DNA of 11,986 nucleotides from the NCBI GenBank assembly GCA_003283665.1, contig QBWF01000019.1, forward strand, positions 1 to 11,986, given 5' to 3'. Position 1 is the first letter of the stretch, and each line of letters opens with the position of its first letter. The position numbers were made by a program, and so were the translations under genes. The notes beneath the pieces are model-generated. The model saw nothing but the letters and a program-made list of their open reading frames with translations. It did not search any database and had not been told where the DNA came from. The DNA comes from Prochlorococcus sp. AG-315-I14. GTDB taxonomy: Bacteria > Cyanobacteriota > Cyanobacteriia > PCC-6307 > Cyanobiaceae. Of this stretch, positions 5,873 through 11,986 are shown piece after piece.

Positions 5873-6291
5873 GCTAGGTAATTGCCAGGCCAATAGGGCA
5901 TTATATACTTCTTTTTATAAGTACATTTTATTATATGGGCTACTGCTGTAATATTTTCAAACAATTTATACAAGCAAAAACGTGTAAGAAACAATTATAT
6001 TCCTTATATTATTCTTACTATATGAAAGTTCTTAGGCGATTATTTTCTTTTAAGAAGTTAAATATAATAAAATAATGCTTATATATTTACTTTCTATAGT
6101 AATAAATATATCAAAATTTAAAATACAGAAATTAGTTGATTTAATTAAACAATAATATGCTTAAAAAGAATACTTAGATATTGCTAATGGTAGATACTTT
6201 TATTGAGGGACTATAAGGCATAATTATCAGAGCACATTTAAGTAAAGGGGATAGATATTTTTGATTAAGTTGCAAAACAAAAACTTGAGAA
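5873..6291. other. AT-rich intergenic region; no gene seen
   Basis: No reading frame of credible length and no tRNA fold were found. The start contains an imperfect palindrome (ATTGCCAGGCCAAT, 5881-5894) and a weak TACTT/AAGTA inverted pair just after it. If the element ends to the right of its integrase, its right attachment site should be here, but I saw no long match to the left side. Confidence 0.4.
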
Positions 6292-6319
6292 ATGAAATAG
6301 AAATTAATTACTATTTCAT
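6292..6319 (-). terminator. AT-rich hairpin after the peroxiredoxin gene
   Basis: On the minus strand ATGAAATAG (including the stop codon, 6319-6311) pairs perfectly with CTATTTCAT (6300-6292) across a 10-base loop. T-rich sequence (TTTTTGTTTT) follows about ten bases later. The stem has few G-C pairs, so termination may be weak. Confidence 0.4.
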
Positions 6320-6766
6320 AATTTCACCAAGCACTCTTAAAGCCTCATTAACATGTGCAGGACCATTTAGAAGATCTTTAAAGATATGACGTATTACCCC
6401 TTTAGAATCAACTATATAAGTAACTCTTCCATCCAATATACCTAGCACTTTAGGAACTCCAAAAATACTTCTCAATGAATTATCTTTATCACAGAGAAGA
6501 GGAAAAGGTAGCTTATTTTTATCTGCAAAAGATCTATGACTAGCCTCATCATCTCTACTTACTCCCCAAACTTCAGCTCCAAACAATTTAAATAAATCAT
6601 ATTTATCACGAAATCCACAATTCTCTGCTGTACATCCAGGAGTGTCATCCTTGGGATAGAAAAATAAAACTAATGGCTTTCCCATAGCTTGCTTGTTAGT
6701 CCTAATTACACCCAATTGATCAGATAATGAAAAGTTTGGTATTTCATCTCCCAATTTCAAAGCCAT
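6311..6766 (-). CDS. bcp: Peroxiredoxin of the PrxQ/Bcp family (thiol peroxidase)
   Basis: The 151-residue length is typical of Bcp/PrxQ. The active site PGCTAENCGFRD holds the peroxidatic Cys45 and a resolving Cys50 five residues later, the same arrangement as E. coli Bcp. The preceding FFYPKDDTPGCT block and the downstream GVSRDD and PFPLLCDKD blocks are family hallmarks. It reduces H2O2 and organic hydroperoxides at the expense of thioredoxin, a soluble defence important in photosynthetic cells. The start ATG (MALKLGD) gives a standard N-terminus. It is transcribed away from the TPR-methyltransferase gene with a TATAAT box upstream and appears to be a single-gene unit. Confidence 0.95.
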   Translation of the reverse strand: MALKLGDEIPNFSLSDQLGVIRTNKQAMGKPLVLFFYPKDDTPGCTAENCGFRDKYDLFKLFGAEVWGVSRDDEASHRSFADKNKLPFPLLCDKDNSLRSIFGVPKVLGILDGRVTYIVDSKGVIRHIFKDLLNGPAHVNEALRVLGEIMK

Positions 6767-6794
6767 AAGGTGATTTATTTAAATTAATAAAATT

Positions 6795-6800
6795 ATTATA
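6795..6800 (-). promoter_or_regulatory. Candidate -10 box for the peroxiredoxin gene
   Basis: A minus-strand TATAAT lies about 29 bp upstream of the ATG at 6766, a reasonable distance for a short leader. No good -35 element was seen, and in such AT-rich DNA chance matches are common. Confidence 0.35.
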
Positions 6801-6930
6801 TAGAAGTATAAGATGATCTGTAAGTTAGGATCTTAGAAAATGTTCTTACAAATACTTTAATTACTCGGATACAAGCTTTGCAAAAGCAGTCAAAGGGAAG
6901 AGTAGATATCCTTTAATGTAAAATAAAATT

Positions 6931-6951
6931 ATGGCGATGAAAAAGTTTTGA
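6931..6951 (+). promoter_or_regulatory. Six-codon leader ORF overlapping the TTG start of the next gene
   Basis: ATGGCGATGAAAAAGTTTTGA encodes MAMKKF and its TGA overlaps the TTG start at 6948 (TTGA). This is the arrangement of translational coupling, and could explain how a TTG without a Shine-Dalgarno is used. Alternatively it reflects a one-base indel in the T run: one more T would fuse the leader in frame. Confidence 0.35.
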
Positions 6952-9281
6952 GCGGATTTGGAACAAGAAAAAAGGAGCAAAAGTTCTCCTCAAAAAAATT
7001 TCTAAAGCTGAAAGAAAATGAACTAAAAGAACAATCCATCAGTCACCATATTAATGGTGACCTAATTAAGGCAGAGAAAGGATACATAGCATTTATAAAT
7101 AATGGATACTCAGATGCTGACATAATTTCAAATTATGCACTTATATGTCAAGAAAGAGGCGACACAAATAAAGCTATAAAATTATATGAAGATTGTATTT
7201 ATAAATTTCCTATTCATCTCTTTTCCAGAATAAATCTTGCATTTTTATATTATTCCTTAGATTACTTAGAGAAAGCAAAGTCAATCATTGATAAAGCTAT
7301 AGAGATTAAAGGCAATCTTGCTAATGCATATTGTATTAAAGGATTGATCGTAAAACGAATGGGTAATAGATCTGATTCAGAAGCATTATTTAAAAAGGCT
7401 ATCGAAATAGATTCAGAATATGTAGATGCGTATATTAACCTTGGATTATTATATAAAGAATCAAACAATTATGAAAAAGCAGAAAGAAATTATTTACATG
7501 CAATCGAGATAGATAATCATTCAGCAATAGCTCATTTAAATATTGGGGCTTGCTATAAAGAGCAAGGATTACTTGATAAGGGAATATTGCATACAGAAAT
7601 TGCATTAAAACTTAAATCAAACATTCCAAATGGCAATCTTAACTTGGCAACCATCTATAGAGAAAAAGGAGATTATTGTAAATCATATGAATTTGCAAAA
7701 AAGGAGCTCAAATCAAATAGTAATGAATCAATGACTTACCAACTAATAGGCAACTTATTTAAAGATAGAAAATTAATTAATCCCAATGCAAAATCAGACC
7801 GTGAGATACTATCAAAGCTTTTAAATAGAGAAGATATCTCACATAGAGAAATATTCTTAAACGTAAAAGACTTAGTATCAAACGAAGTTCTAAAAGGCAT
7901 TATGAAAGATGAAAGGTTATCAGAAAATAAAGATTTTAATATTATACGAAAGGATAAAGAGATACTAAAGGCTCTTACTTTAATGATATTTTGCAGTCCA
8001 AACTGGGAAAAAGCATTAAGGAATATTCGTAAGCAATTACTTTTAAATTACAACCAAAGAAAGAAAGAAGATAAACAGTCTATTAATTTCTTAATTGCAT
8101 TAGCATCACAATGTTTTTTAAATGAATACGTCTATGATCAAGAGGAGGAAGAACAGAAAGAACTAGAAAAACTAAAGCAGAGCTTTAGGATTGGAGAAAG
8201 ATCAGACTATATAATTTCATTACTTGCATGCTATGAGTCCTTATATACAATTGAGGAAGAAATCTCTTTTTTTAGTAAGAATAAATCTAAGAATAAATAC
8301 TTTAATGAATTACTACTTTTACAAATACAAGAGCCACATAAAGAAAAAAGCCTCTCTAAAACAATAACTAAATATGGAGAGATAGAAGATTCAGTATCAT
8401 TAAAAGTTAAAGATCAATATGAAGAAAACCCATATCCAAGATGGAGATATAATTCGTATTCAAAAGAAAACAAATTAAATATCTTTTCTGCAATTAATTC
8501 AGAAATTTCTCCAAGTCATATTGAGCCAGACGACATGGAGGTAAAAGATAGTAAAGCAAATATCTTAATTGCTGGATGTGGAACAGGTATACAGATTATA
8601 GAAGCCACAAGATATGAAAACTGTGAGATAACAGCAATAGACTTAAGTAATTCAAGTATCTCATACGCCAAGAGAAAAATTGAAGAGTATGGACTGGAAA
8701 ATATTAATTTATTTGAAATGGATATACTTGAAATCAAACAACTTAAGAAAGAGTTTGAGCTGATTGAATGCTCTGGAGTTCTTCACCATATGGAAAACCC
8801 GACTCTTGGATTGTCAAATTTATTAGGGGTTTTAAAGCCTAATGGTTATATGAAATTAGGATTATATAGTAAATATGCAAGAGAAATAATAACAAGAGTT
8901 AGAGAATTGATTAACAATGAGGGAATAGCATCAACTAGAGATGGTATTAGAAAGTTTAGAAGTGAAGTTCTAAATAGTAATATAAAAGATTTTAATGATA
9001 TTTCACTCTCATCTGACTTTTATTCAATGTCAATGTGTAGAGATCTTTGCTTCCATAGTCATGAAAGATGTTACTGCATTAAAGAAATAAAGGAAATTCT
9101 TTCGGACTTTAATCTGGAGTTCTTAGGATTTATTCTCCCTCAAAATCTTAAAGATAAATATAAAAGACAATATAATAATGATATATCACTAAAAGATCTT
9201 TCAAATTGGGAAATTTTCGAAGAAAACAATAAAGGTATCTTTAGAGATATGTATCAGTTTTGGGTCAAGAAGGTGAATTAA
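6948..9281 (+). CDS. TPR-repeat protein fused to a SAM-dependent methyltransferase
   Basis: The 777-residue protein has a basic N-terminus, about seven TPR units (roughly 24-260, e.g. KAIEIDSEYVDAYINLGLLY), a helical middle region (280-470), the linker motif QYEENPYPRW (490-499), and a class I methyltransferase domain (about 535-640). That domain shows the SAM-binding glycine motif ILIAGCGTG, acidic Asp565 (ITAIDLS) and GVLHHM. A C-terminal block CRDLCFHSHE (697-706) follows. From memory, this architecture recurs in picocyanobacterial islands, often beside polysaccharide or glycan genes; the acceptor is unknown and is probably a protein or glycan held by the TPRs. I chose the TTG because the GFG-containing N-terminus resembles that of related proteins. 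The last 17 bp overlap a convergent small gene. Confidence 0.85.
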   Translation: MSGFGTRKKEQKFSSKKFLKLKENELKEQSISHHINGDLIKAEKGYIAFINNGYSDADIISNYALICQERGDTNKAIKLYEDCIYKFPIHLFSRINLAFLYYSLDYLEKAKSIIDKAIEIKGNLANAYCIKGLIVKRMGNRSDSEALFKKAIEIDSEYVDAYINLGLLYKESNNYEKAERNYLHAIEIDNHSAIAHLNIGACYKEQGLLDKGILHTEIALKLKSNIPNGNLNLATIYREKGDYCKSYEFAKKELKSNSNESMTYQLIGNLFKDRKLINPNAKSDREILSKLLNREDISHREIFLNVKDLVSNEVLKGIMKDERLSENKDFNIIRKDKEILKALTLMIFCSPNWEKALRNIRKQLLLNYNQRKKEDKQSINFLIALASQCFLNEYVYDQEEEEQKELEKLKQSFRIGERSDYIISLLACYESLYTIEEEISFFSKNKSKNKYFNELLLLQIQEPHKEKSLSKTITKYGEIEDSVSLKVKDQYEENPYPRWRYNSYSKENKLNIFSAINSEISPSHIEPDDMEVKDSKANILIAGCGTGIQIIEATRYENCEITAIDLSNSSISYAKRKIEEYGLENINLFEMDILEIKQLKKEFELIECSGVLHHMENPTLGLSNLLGVLKPNGYMKLGLYSKYAREIITRVRELINNEGIASTRDGIRKFRSEVLNSNIKDFNDISLSSDFYSMSMCRDLCFHSHERCYCIKEIKEILSDFNLEFLGFILPQNLKDKYKRQYNNDISLKDLSNWEIFEENNKGIFRDMYQFWVKKVN

Positions 9282-9441
9282 ATAATTGATCTTCTAAGCC
9301 AGGAATAAACATTTTCGATAAAGAGTAAATAAAAAGTATCGCAAGTATATTTCCAAGCATTGCTATAGCAAAACGAATCCTTAAATCTTTTGCAAATGGA
9401 AGAATATTTTCCCAAAGTGACAATAACGGTCCGCCTGCCAT
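9265..9441 (-). CDS. 58-residue membrane microprotein, convergent overlap with the methyltransferase gene
   Basis: ATG at 9441 opens a frame MAGGPLLSLWENILPFAKDL, then a hydrophobic helix (about 24-40, FAIAMLGNILAILFIYS) and a short tail (MFIPGLEDQLF). The frame ends at TGA 9267-9265, inside the last codons of the TPR-methyltransferase gene on the other strand. The single helix with an amphipathic start resembles many picocyanobacterial thylakoid or membrane microproteins, but I cannot name a family. Confidence 0.6.
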   Translation of the reverse strand: MAGGPLLSLWENILPFAKDLRIRFAIAMLGNILAILFIYSLSKMFIPGLEDQLFNSPS

Positions 9442-9530
9442 TAGCTAATTAGTATTTATTCACTACTTTACTGTGGGAAGACCTAATTGGCTACATTGAG
9501 TAAGAAGATAAATTTTAAATAATAAATAAA

Positions 9531-9545
9531 CTTGACTTAATCAAG
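9531..9545 (-). terminator. Weak hairpin after the gene at 9557-9820
   Basis: CTTGA/TCAAG arms with a 5-base loop lie 12 bp past the stop of the minus-strand gene and are followed on that strand by TTTATTTATTATTT. The stem is only five pairs, so this is a weak candidate. Confidence 0.3.
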
Positions 9546-9556
9546 ATTGAGGATTA

Positions 9557-9820
9557 CTAAAAGTATCTTCCCATAAGGAAAAGAAGTAATACTCCTATCA
9601 ATATGAAAACAAAAGGATAAAGCAACGTGAGAAATATCTGATAGAGACTTTCAGGTCTGTTAAGTATAACCAAACCGACTACAAATACTATTATTGGAAA
9701 AATTATGAGTAATTTAATTCCCAGACCTTCATTCCAAGCTTTAAATTCATTATCATTAGAGAGGATATTACTTATCCTCTCATCTACAATCAAATCATCA
9801 GATTCCTTCTTATCTTGCAT
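9557..9820 (-). CDS. Two-helix membrane protein, unknown function
   Basis: The 87-residue product has an acidic, soluble head (1-33, with ESDDLIVDERISNILSND) and two hydrophobic helices (about 35-53 and 60-82) joined by a short loop with NRPES. Both ends would lie on the same side. It is divergent from the SemiSWEET gene, sharing a 78-bp intergenic region. No family is recognised, though the clean topology and host-like composition suggest a real gene. Confidence 0.65.
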   Translation of the reverse strand: MQDKKESDDLIVDERISNILSNDNEFKAWNEGLGIKLLIIFPIIVFVVGLVILNRPESLYQIFLTLLYPFVFILIGVLLLFLMGRYF

Positions 9821-9898
9821 AAACTTTTAATTTATTTCCTATAGTATAAATCAAAAGAATCAACCATTTCCGATGAGAACCTTATCTAATTCTAGCCA

Positions 9899-10189
9899 GT
9901 GATTACAATTCTAAGAACTTTAAATCTTACTGAATTATATGGCTTCATTGCAGCAATACTTACAACAATAGCTTTCTTACCTCAACTATATAAAACATGG
10001 ACTACTAAATCAGCTGAAGACGTATCTTTAGTTACTTTAATTCTTTTCATAATAGGCCTTATATGTTGGATAGTTTATGGAATCAAAATCGACTCAACTC
10101 CTATTTTAATTGCTAATATATTTACCTTAATTTTTAACTTTTCTATTTTAATTCTGAAATTAATATATAGTCATCCCCTAAAGACATGA
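9899..10189 (+). CDS. SemiSWEET family sugar transporter (PQ-loop)
   Basis: The 96-residue, three-helix protein is the length of bacterial SemiSWEETs, which dimerise to form a passive sugar uniporter in the membrane. The PQ motif is at 28-29 (FLPQLYKTW), followed by the conserved KSAEDVSLVT loop. Trp57 and Asn73, 16 residues apart, match the spacing of the substrate-binding Trp and Asn known in Leptospira SemiSWEET. Start: an in-frame TAG lies six bases upstream of the GTG at 9899 and no ATG occurs before the first helix, so GTG is forced. The sugar is unknown; in cyanobacteria glucose or sucrose would be likely. It appears monocistronic. Confidence 0.9.
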   Translation: MITILRTLNLTELYGFIAAILTTIAFLPQLYKTWTTKSAEDVSLVTLILFIIGLICWIVYGIKIDSTPILIANIFTLIFNFSILILKLIYSHPLKT

Positions 10190-10328
10190 AGTTATAGCCT
10201 TTTTTTCTTACTAATACTATTAAGCCATAAAAAATCTTAGATAATAACTGCACCTAGTTCATTAAAATTCAGAAATGTTTCTTCTTTTATATATATTAAT
10301 TTTACAGTTATTTAATCTAGTCTAGACG

Positions 10329-10334
10329 TATAAT
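10329..10334 (+). promoter_or_regulatory. Candidate -10 box for the 53-residue gene
   Basis: TATAAT sits 25 bp before the ATG at 10359, just after an 8-bp palindrome GTCTAGAC. No -35 element was found at standard spacing. Confidence 0.4.
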
Positions 10335-10358
10335 TATCTATGAATTAAATAAAAAAAA

Positions 10359-10520
10359 ATGCCAGCAGCAGACATTCATCTTCTTGGTAACTCCCTAGCT
10401 CTTCATCCACCTGTAATGATCGCTACCATTTGCCTATTTATGTACATAAGGAGTAAAGCTATTGCAAGTAGCAACCCAACTGAAAAAGTAAATCCTATTT
10501 TCCCTTTTAGAAACGTATAA
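10359..10520 (+). CDS. 53-residue single-pass membrane microprotein
   Basis: The frame begins MPAADIHLLGNSLALHPP, continues with a hydrophobic helix (about 19-30, VMIATICLFMYI) and ends in a polar tail finishing IFPFRNV. It has its own TATAAT box and a strong hairpin just after the stop, so it looks like a complete one-gene unit. The GC content and codon use are host-like, unlike random AT-rich frames. Size and layout are like those of small photosystem or membrane-complex subunits, but the sequence does not match any psb, psa, pet or ndh subunit I know. Confidence 0.65.
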   Translation: MPAADIHLLGNSLALHPPVMIATICLFMYIRSKAIASSNPTEKVNPIFPFRNV

Positions 10521-10526
10521 CTAACA

Positions 10527-10557
10527 CCAATTAAAATAAGCTATATATTTTAATTGG
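10527..10557. terminator. 11-bp hairpin between two convergent genes
   Basis: CCAATTAAAAT (10527-10537) pairs perfectly with ATTTTAATTGG (10547-10557) around a 9-base loop. It lies six bases past the stop of the plus-strand microprotein and 25 bp past the stop of the minus-strand gene. The stem is AT-rich and lacks a long U tract, so it may be a weak bidirectional terminator or a 3'-end stabiliser. Confidence 0.5.
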
Positions 10558-10581
10558 ATTACTAAATAAAATATATATTTT

Positions 10582-11016
10582 TCACCCAAAAGGATTTGTT
10601 CCTTTCAAAGGACCTACAAACAAAAATTCAATAATTGTTCCCATTATAGCGGCAGGAAAAACCCAAATAGACATAAATCTAATTCCCATAAATTTCATAC
10701 CTCCTTTCCCAGAGAAGGAATCTTTAGTCATGGTATAAACAGTTTCAGTATCAGTTACTTCGTAAGAATCACTAATACCCTTCTCATAGGGCCGAATAAA
10801 AACAATTTTACTTACAAAAAGATTTCTAATTGTATTAATAGCGATAATAGGCCAAACCCACATATAGAAAATACGACTGCCTAATCTATTACCATCTGAT
10901 TGTGGATTGCCCAAATCAATATTGATATTATCTTTTGGTAGTGCATCTTCAATTATTGAAGCAACCGCCTCTTGATTAGTTGTGAATTTAACTTGTGTAT
11001 TTTCAGAATCCATCAA
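10582..11016 (-). CDS. Membrane protein with an internal repeat, unknown function
   Basis: The 144-residue protein has a polar N-terminus (1-45), a hydrophobic segment (about 50-74), an acidic polar middle (77-105, YEVTDTETVY) and a second hydrophobic segment (about 113-135). The two hydrophobic parts share a pattern, WV[W/F]P then five residues then TI then LFV: residues 53-68 (WVWPIIAINTIRNLFV) and 118-134 (WVFPAAIMGTIIEFLFV, one residue longer). This suggests an ancient internal duplication. It ends GTNPFG. Two adjacent ATGs are possible starts. I know no family for it. Confidence 0.7.
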   Translation of the reverse strand: MMDSENTQVKFTTNQEAVASIIEDALPKDNINIDLGNPQSDGNRLGSRIFYMWVWPIIAINTIRNLFVSKIVFIRPYEKGISDSYEVTDTETVYTMTKDSFSGKGGMKFMGIRFMSIWVFPAAIMGTIIEFLFVGPLKGTNPFG

Positions 11017-11126
11017 AATCTTTAAATTTTAATGATTATAAGATGAATTCCTAATTTTTTGGTTTAAAGAAAAAATTAAATATTTATTGGTAACAAATTA
11101 AGATTTTTCGATTATTACCGAATAAT

Positions 11127-11162
11127 AAAAAAGACCCCTCTAAAAAAAAGCAGGTCTTTTTT
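11127..11162 (-). terminator. Rho-independent terminator of the PsbF-like gene
   Basis: AAAAAAGACC (11127-11136) and GGTCTTTTTT (11153-11162) form a 10-bp stem with a 16-base loop, giving a run of T's on the minus strand after the stem. It begins 20 bp past the stop at 11182. The symmetric A/T tails would let it work in both directions. Confidence 0.85.
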
Positions 11163-11181
11163 ATAAAATCTCAAAGATATA

Positions 11182-11475
11182 TTACGCGTTAATAACGCCT
11201 CTGCGTATGAATTGCATGGCAAAAATTGCTCCTAGAAAAAATACAGTCGGAATACCTAATGCATTCACAGCCAAAGTTCTAACAGTGAAAACTGGATATC
11301 CACCTGAAGGTCTTCCTTTATCTGCAACTATCGCGGTATCTTCCCAAACTTGTTCATTAACTACGGTGGGCCCATTATCCCAAACAAATACTCCCCATCT
11401 ACGTAACCAATAATCAGCAAAGGCAAGTGTAAAAATAAGTGGGCTTAGAACCAACAACAGTTTGAGTGTGTTCAT
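11182..11475 (-). CDS. PsbF-like (cytochrome b559 beta-like) membrane protein lacking the haem histidine
   Basis: The last 40 of 97 residues closely follow cytochrome b559 beta: YPVFTVR, then [17 protein letters not shown], then AMQFIRR, against the usual PsbF pattern YPIFTVRWLAVHxLAxPTVFFLG. The PsbF haem-ligating His is Asn71 here, and the preceding Trp is Thr67. The first 57 residues are extra: a hydrophobic helix or signal anchor (4-20), an aromatic stretch ([15 protein letters not shown]) and a Lys/Arg-flanked linker. Canonical PsbF is only about 40 residues, so this is a paralogue or fusion, probably in the thylakoid membrane, that cannot bind haem in the standard way. Photosystem assembly or association is inference. 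It has its own terminator and diverges from the gene at 11670. Confidence 0.75.
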   Translation of the reverse strand: MNTLKLLLVLSPLIFTLAFADYWLRRWGVFVWDNGPTVVNEQVWEDTAIVADKGRPSGGYPVFTVRTLAVNALGIPTVFFLGAIFAMQFIRRGVINA

Positions 11476-11634
11476 CTATCTCTAGATATTTATTCTACAA
11501 ATCCTGGCATACGAGAGTCGAAAAGGCTTAATGAGAAGATGACCCTAACGATTCTGTAACAAATTGGTCCAAATTTAGAAGCTTTCTAGACACAAATATT
11601 TCTAAAGCTTTACTTCTGATAGGGTGTCTATGTT

Positions 11635-11647
11635 GCCTTTGAAAGGC
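11635..11647. promoter_or_regulatory. Palindrome upstream of the rightmost gene
   Basis: GCCTTT-G-AAAGGC is a perfect 6+1+6 palindrome ending 22 bp before the ATG at 11670, in the 194-bp region between two divergent genes. It could be an operator or a leader hairpin. The same region also contains two AGCTTT-centred motifs (11574-11590 and 11600-11616). Confidence 0.3.
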
Positions 11648-11669
11648 CTAAAACTAATTGGTTTCGTTT

Positions 11670-11986
11670 ATGGAATTCGGTTTTAAAGAAATTCTCCAGG
11701 GATTTGCTGGGATAAGCTTGATTATCTGGGCAGCAGTAATTGGACTCTGGCATACATATATGTTTCCAAGATTCTTTAAAGGAGATACTGCGCGAAGCTC
11801 TTCTCAAATTGACTTCTCAGCAGCAGCATCAGGTAGTTCAATATCAAACGAACAAAAGCCATGGTTTATTGATGATGAAGGGGGGACTCTTAACCCAACA
11901 AAAGCATTAACTGCAATTGGTCTTAAAGATAGAGGGAGTTATAGCAAAAAATCATTTGTAGTTGCTAATTTCAACCCAGTGGAAGC
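11670..11986 (+). CDS. Membrane-anchored hypothetical protein, cut by the right edge
   Basis: ATG at 11670 opens a frame still open at the end of the window, 105 codons visible. The N-terminus (MEFGFKEILQG) leads into one hydrophobic helix (about 10-31, FAGISLIIWAAVIGLWHTYMF). A Ser/Ala-rich linker and a soluble part (KPWFIDDEGG, then ALTAIGLKDRGSYSKKSFVV) follow. I recognise no domain. Codon use is host-like and it diverges from the PsbF-like gene. The C-terminal part outside the window may carry the informative domain. Confidence 0.65.
   Translation, partial: MEFGFKEILQGFAGISLIIWAAVIGLWHTYMFPRFFKGDTARSSSQIDFSAAASGSSISNEQKPWFIDDEGGTLNPTKALTAIGLKDRGSYSKKSFVVANFNPVE

Noticed and set aside
1165..6233. 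9-bp match ATCAGAGCA at 1165-1173 and 6225-6233 as an att core
   Set aside because: A 9-bp match is expected by chance when two flanks of this size are compared, and the surrounding bases do not agree.
11207..11413. 68-codon plus-strand frame opposite the PsbF-like gene
   Set aside because: It is a shadow frame; the minus-strand product has clear family similarity and a terminator.

Overview
The window looks like a genomic-island region of a marine picocyanobacterium, most likely Prochlorococcus. The evidence is the AT-rich DNA, the short gene spacing, a photosystem-II-type (PsbF-like) membrane protein at the right end, and a TPR plus methyltransferase fusion of a style I associate with picocyanobacterial islands. 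The host assignment is inference, since no rRNA, tRNA or marker gene is present.

Left edge (1-1366): a minus-strand 2OG-Fe(II) oxygenase is split by a +1 shift in a run of nine T's, with an 11-bp tandem repeat just upstream of it. About 650 bp follow with no convincing gene.

Mobile element (about 1340-5870): a plus-strand polycistron of about ten small genes, mostly of unknown function, is joined by stop/start overlaps. It opens with a higher-GC gene for a coiled-coil protein and drifts into very AT-rich genes for small membrane proteins and one exported cationic peptide. It converges on a minus-strand tyrosine recombinase. The layout (one integrase at the end, a compact cassette of tiny genes, no capsid, terminase or portal gene seen) suggests a small integrative element or phage satellite, such as the tycheposons described in Prochlorococcus. 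No tRNA gene and no convincing att repeat is visible, so the ends are not defined.

Right half (5870-11986): about 440 bp of AT-rich intergenic DNA leads to a 1-Cys-pair PrxQ/Bcp peroxiredoxin (minus). Diverging from it is a 777-residue TPR plus SAM-methyltransferase protein that starts at TTG behind an overlapping six-codon leader ORF. After that come single-gene units of ordinary host type: two small membrane proteins (minus), a SemiSWEET sugar transporter, a 53-residue microprotein, a membrane protein with an internal repeat (minus), a PsbF-like protein that has lost the haem histidine (minus, followed by a clear terminator), and a divergent membrane-anchored protein cut by the window edge. 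Several of these small genes (2451-2618, 9265-9441, 10359-10520) are short and easily missed.
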